Shown piece after piece: positions 5,569-6,964 of a stretch of 6,964 bases of DNA. The notes under the pieces were generated by a model that had not been told where the DNA came from, ran no database searches, and saw only the letters and a program-made list of their open reading frames with translations. This stretch comes from an uncultured Clostridia bacterium (GTDB lineage Bacteria > Bacillota > Clostridia > Christensenellales > Borkfalkiaceae): positions 1-6,964 of the forward strand of contig CAMPBJ010000050.1 of NCBI GenBank assembly GCA_946637575.1. The letters run 5' to 3'. Positions within the stretch are counted from its first letter, which is position 1; every line of letters begins with the position of its first letter. The position numbers and the translations under genes are program-made.

Positions 5569-6354
5569 CTAAACCTGTATATAGTTTACGTCGGGCAGAA
5601 CGAGTGTGGGAGAAACCGTGCTACTCTTTAAGTCTTCCTCTTTGGTTTCGCCGGATAGAACGAGAACCGTTTTCATACCCGAATTTTCACCGAACGCAAT
5701 GTCCGTGTACAATCTGTCGCCAACCATACAGATCTCGTCGCTTTTTACGCCGAGTTTTTTTATAATGTATTCGGCTAAAACGCCGTAAGGTTTTCCCGTG
5801 ATCACGTCGGGACGGCGACCGGAAGAGTGGCTTAATAACTCGATAAACGAGCCTACGTCCGGAATACTTCCGTTCTCCGTCGGGCAGACGGAATCCGGGT
5901 GAGTCGCGATATACAAAACGTCCTTTTTACCTAAAAGCCTGTTCGCTTTAACGAGTTTTTCGTAGGTAAGTTCCTTGTCGAAGGTAAGCAAGAAAACGTT
6001 CGCGCTATTTTCGTCGTCAACAACGTTTAAGCCCCGCGATTTAACGTGTTCTTTTACCTTTTCGGTAGCCAGCGTAAAGATTTTGCCTTCCCTGTTTTTA
6101 TCCAAAAGATAGTCCGTCGCGCAGTCAAGCGACGAGTAGAAAAAATCGCCGTCGAAAAACACGCCGAGGTTTTTTAACTTTGCAAAGTAACTTTCTTTCG
6201 TTGTGGAAGAATTGTTGGTCAAAAATCCGACTTTAACGCCCTTCGCCCTGATTTTATTTAAAGTATTTTTGACGTCGCCGATAAGGTTTCCGCCTAAGTA
6301 AACCGTGCCGTCAAGATCGAATAAAAATACTTTTACCTTTTCTAACTCTTTCAT
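5569..6354 (-). CDS. HAD superfamily IIA phosphatase, NagD-like
   Basis: A 261-residue cytoplasmic hydrolase of HAD subfamily IIA. Numbered from the ATG at 6354: motif I FDLDGT gives the nucleophile Asp13 and acid/base Asp15; motif II LTNNSS is at about 45-50; motif III is Lys188 in TGKP; motif IV MVGDRLYTDI gives Asp213 and Asp218 for magnesium. The C2 cap between motifs II and III includes THPDSVCPTENG, typical of NagD-like proteins. Family members dephosphorylate small phosphates such as nucleotides or sugar phosphates; the substrate cannot be told here. The ATG is preferred to the in-frame GTG at 6363 because GGTGG (6360-6364) precedes it at five bases and the predicted transcription start is close to the GTG. 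It seems to be a single-gene unit with its own sigma-A promoter and terminator. Confidence 0.93.
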   Translation of the reverse strand: MKELEKVKVFLFDLDGTVYLGGNLIGDVKNTLNKIRAKGVKVGFLTNNSSTTKESYFAKLKNLGVFFDGDFFYSSLDCATDYLLDKNREGKIFTLATEKVKEHVKSRGLNVVDDENSANVFLLTFDKELTYEKLVKANRLLGKKDVLYIATHPDSVCPTENGSIPDVGSFIELLSHSSGRRPDVITGKPYGVLAEYIIKKLGVKSDEICMVGDRLYTDIAFGENSGMKTVLVLSGETKEEDLKSSTVSPTLVLPDVNYIQV

Positions 6355-6377
6355 ATTAACCACCGAAATATAAGAAA

Positions 6378-6406
6378 ATTATACAACGAAAAGCCCTGTC
6401 CGTCAA
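6378..6406 (-). promoter_or_regulatory. Sigma-A promoter of the HAD phosphatase gene
   Basis: On the - strand TTGACG (6401-6406), a 17-base spacer and a perfect TATAAT (6378-6383). Transcription would start near 6371, leaving a leader of about 17 bases before the ATG at 6354. Confidence 0.85.
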
Positions 6407-6444
6407 CGATTTGGGTGTTGTTGCTAGCGGTTACCGACAGAAAG

Positions 6445-6474
6445 CGAGTTTTTGTCCTAAAACTTGTTTTTTTT
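6445..6474 (+). terminator. Orphan terminator-like hairpin in the divergent intergenic region
   Basis: CGAGTTTT (6445-6452) pairs with AAAACTTG (6459-6466), including one G-U pair, around a TGTCCT loop, and is followed by eight T residues. It has the form of a + strand intrinsic terminator, though the stem is AT-rich and weak. No + strand gene precedes it: the nearest upstream gene is the divergent HAD gene. It could end antisense or small RNA transcription, or be chance. No clear promoter for such an RNA is visible. Confidence 0.35.
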
Positions 6475-6508
6475 CAGCATTTTTTGACATTTTTTTTAAA
6501 AAAGGGTA

Positions 6509-6536
6509 TTGATATTTTCTTAAAACATGGTATAAT
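6509..6536 (+). promoter_or_regulatory. Sigma-A promoter of the HU gene
   Basis: TTGATA (6509-6514), a 16-base spacer and a perfect TATAAT (6531-6536) preceded by TGG, which makes an extended -10. Transcription would start near 6543, about 20 bases before the ATG. A TTGACA at 6484-6489 lies further upstream but has no good -10 at the right distance. Confidence 0.85.
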
Positions 6537-6563
6537 AAACGTAATAAACTTTGGAGGTTTAGT

Positions 6564-6833
6564 ATGAATAAGAGTGAATTAGTGAGAGCGATTGCTGAAA
6601 AATCGGGATTGACCTTAAAAGACGCGGGTGCCGCGTTTGACGGGTTTATTGACGCGATTACCGACGCGTTAAAGAACGGCGACAAGATTCAGGTTTCCGG
6701 TTTCGGTACTTACGAAGTTAAGGCGAAAGCGGCAAGAGAAGGAATCAACCCGAGAACGGGCGCGAAGATTAAAATCGACGCAAGCAAGACCCCCGTATTC
6801 AAATTCGGTAAGGCTTACAAAGATCAATTTTAA
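6564..6833 (+). CDS. hup: HU family DNA-binding protein
   Basis: An 89-residue nucleoid protein of normal HU length. The N-terminal helices (NKSELVRAIAEKSGLTLKDA) form the dimer body. SGFGTYEVKAKAAREG followed by INPRTG (Pro63) is the beta arm that inserts into bent DNA, and the C-terminus KTPVFKFGKAYKD is the usual closing strand and helix. HU dimers bind DNA with little sequence preference and bend and compact it. The ATG at 6564 follows GGAGG (6553-6557) at six bases. It stands alone with its own strong promoter and two terminators, consistent with an abundantly expressed gene. Confidence 0.97.
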   Translation: MNKSELVRAIAEKSGLTLKDAGAAFDGFIDAITDALKNGDKIQVSGFGTYEVKAKAAREGINPRTGAKIKIDASKTPVFKFGKAYKDQF

Positions 6834-6844
6834 TTAAGACAAAT

Positions 6845-6879
6845 AAAAAAAACCGACTGCGAATTGCAGTCGGTTTTTT
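6845..6879. terminator. Two-way intrinsic terminator after HU
   Basis: CCGACTGC (6853-6860) pairs with GCAGTCGG (6866-6873) around GAATT. The stem is flanked by A8 on the left and T6 on the right, so it can act on both strands. It starts 12 bases after the HU stop. Confidence 0.93.
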
Positions 6880-6891
6880 ATTTGACGTTTT

Positions 6892-6928
6892 TCCTCCCGC
6901 GGACAAGTCCGCGGGCGGATTTTTTTTT
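6892..6928 (+). terminator. Second, GC-rich intrinsic terminator
   Basis: TCC-T-CCCGCGGA pairs with TCCGCGGG-C-GGA around a CAAG loop (11 pairs, one mismatch), followed by nine T residues at 6920-6928. The T run is only on the + strand, so it acts as a backup to the HU terminator 13 bases upstream. Confidence 0.88.
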
Positions 6929-6938
6929 ATTGCTCTTT

Positions 6939-6964
6939 TTATTCGGTCCACTCGGATATCTTCG
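6939..6964 (-). CDS. Possible C-terminal end of a convergent gene cut by the window edge
   Basis: On the - strand one frame from the right edge reads KISEWTE and a TAA at 6939-6941. The codons look like ordinary coding sequence and the two-way terminator at 6845-6879 would suit a convergent gene. Only seven residues are visible, so this is a guess and no function can be given. Confidence 0.3.

Noticed and set aside
1..6964. CRISPR array, tRNA, rRNA, insertion sequence or prophage
   Set aside because: No regularly spaced repeats, cloverleaf or rRNA-like stretches, transposase or integrase were seen; the content is ordinary chromosomal genes.

Overview
The window looks like a chromosomal segment of an anaerobic, probably endospore-forming member of the Clostridia, perhaps an uncultured gut lineage. 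The evidence is indirect: Gram-positive style lipoprotein signals, a BspA-type leucine-rich repeat lipoprotein of the clostridial kind, AGGAG-type ribosome binding sites beside some unusual GGGGT-type ones, a SpoIIQ-like LytM protein, and promoter-like sequences matching the forespore sigma-F consensus. There are no tRNAs, rRNAs, CRISPR arrays or insertion sequences. Genes are tightly packed and no gene-free stretch exceeds about 210 bases.

Left (1-1600, + strand): the tail of an unrecognised gene, then a thioredoxin-type glutathione peroxidase 14 bases later, then a CPBP-family membrane protease whose start overlaps the peroxidase stop (ATGA). This looks like one operon. It ends at a strong two-way hairpin shared with the convergent gene.

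Middle (1610-4369, - strand): a secreted BspA-like LRR lipoprotein with its own good sigma-A promoter, and upstream of it an M1-family zinc metallopeptidase with a lipoprotein-like signal. The metallopeptidase start codon sits against a 12-bp inverted repeat whose 3' arm carries its ribosome binding site.

Sporulation cluster (4387-5567, - strand): a 134-residue membrane-anchored or secreted protein of unknown function, followed by a SpoIIQ-like LytM/M23 protein with all expected catalytic residues. Each gene is preceded by a sequence matching the Bacillus sigma-F promoter pattern (GTATA, 14 or 15 bases, GGNNANANT). The first of these overlaps the intrinsic terminator of the upstream HAD gene, so that forespore transcripts would begin inside the terminator and escape it.

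Right (5569-6964): a NagD-like HAD phosphatase on the - strand and an HU DNA-binding protein on the + strand, diverging from a 200-base region with a clear sigma-A promoter for each. A terminator-like hairpin with no gene attached also lies in that region. HU is followed by two successive terminators. A few codons at the right edge may be the end of a convergent - strand gene.

The most interesting part is the two-gene forespore-type module: a SpoIIQ-like protein paired with an uncharacterised small protein, each with its own sigma-F-like promoter.
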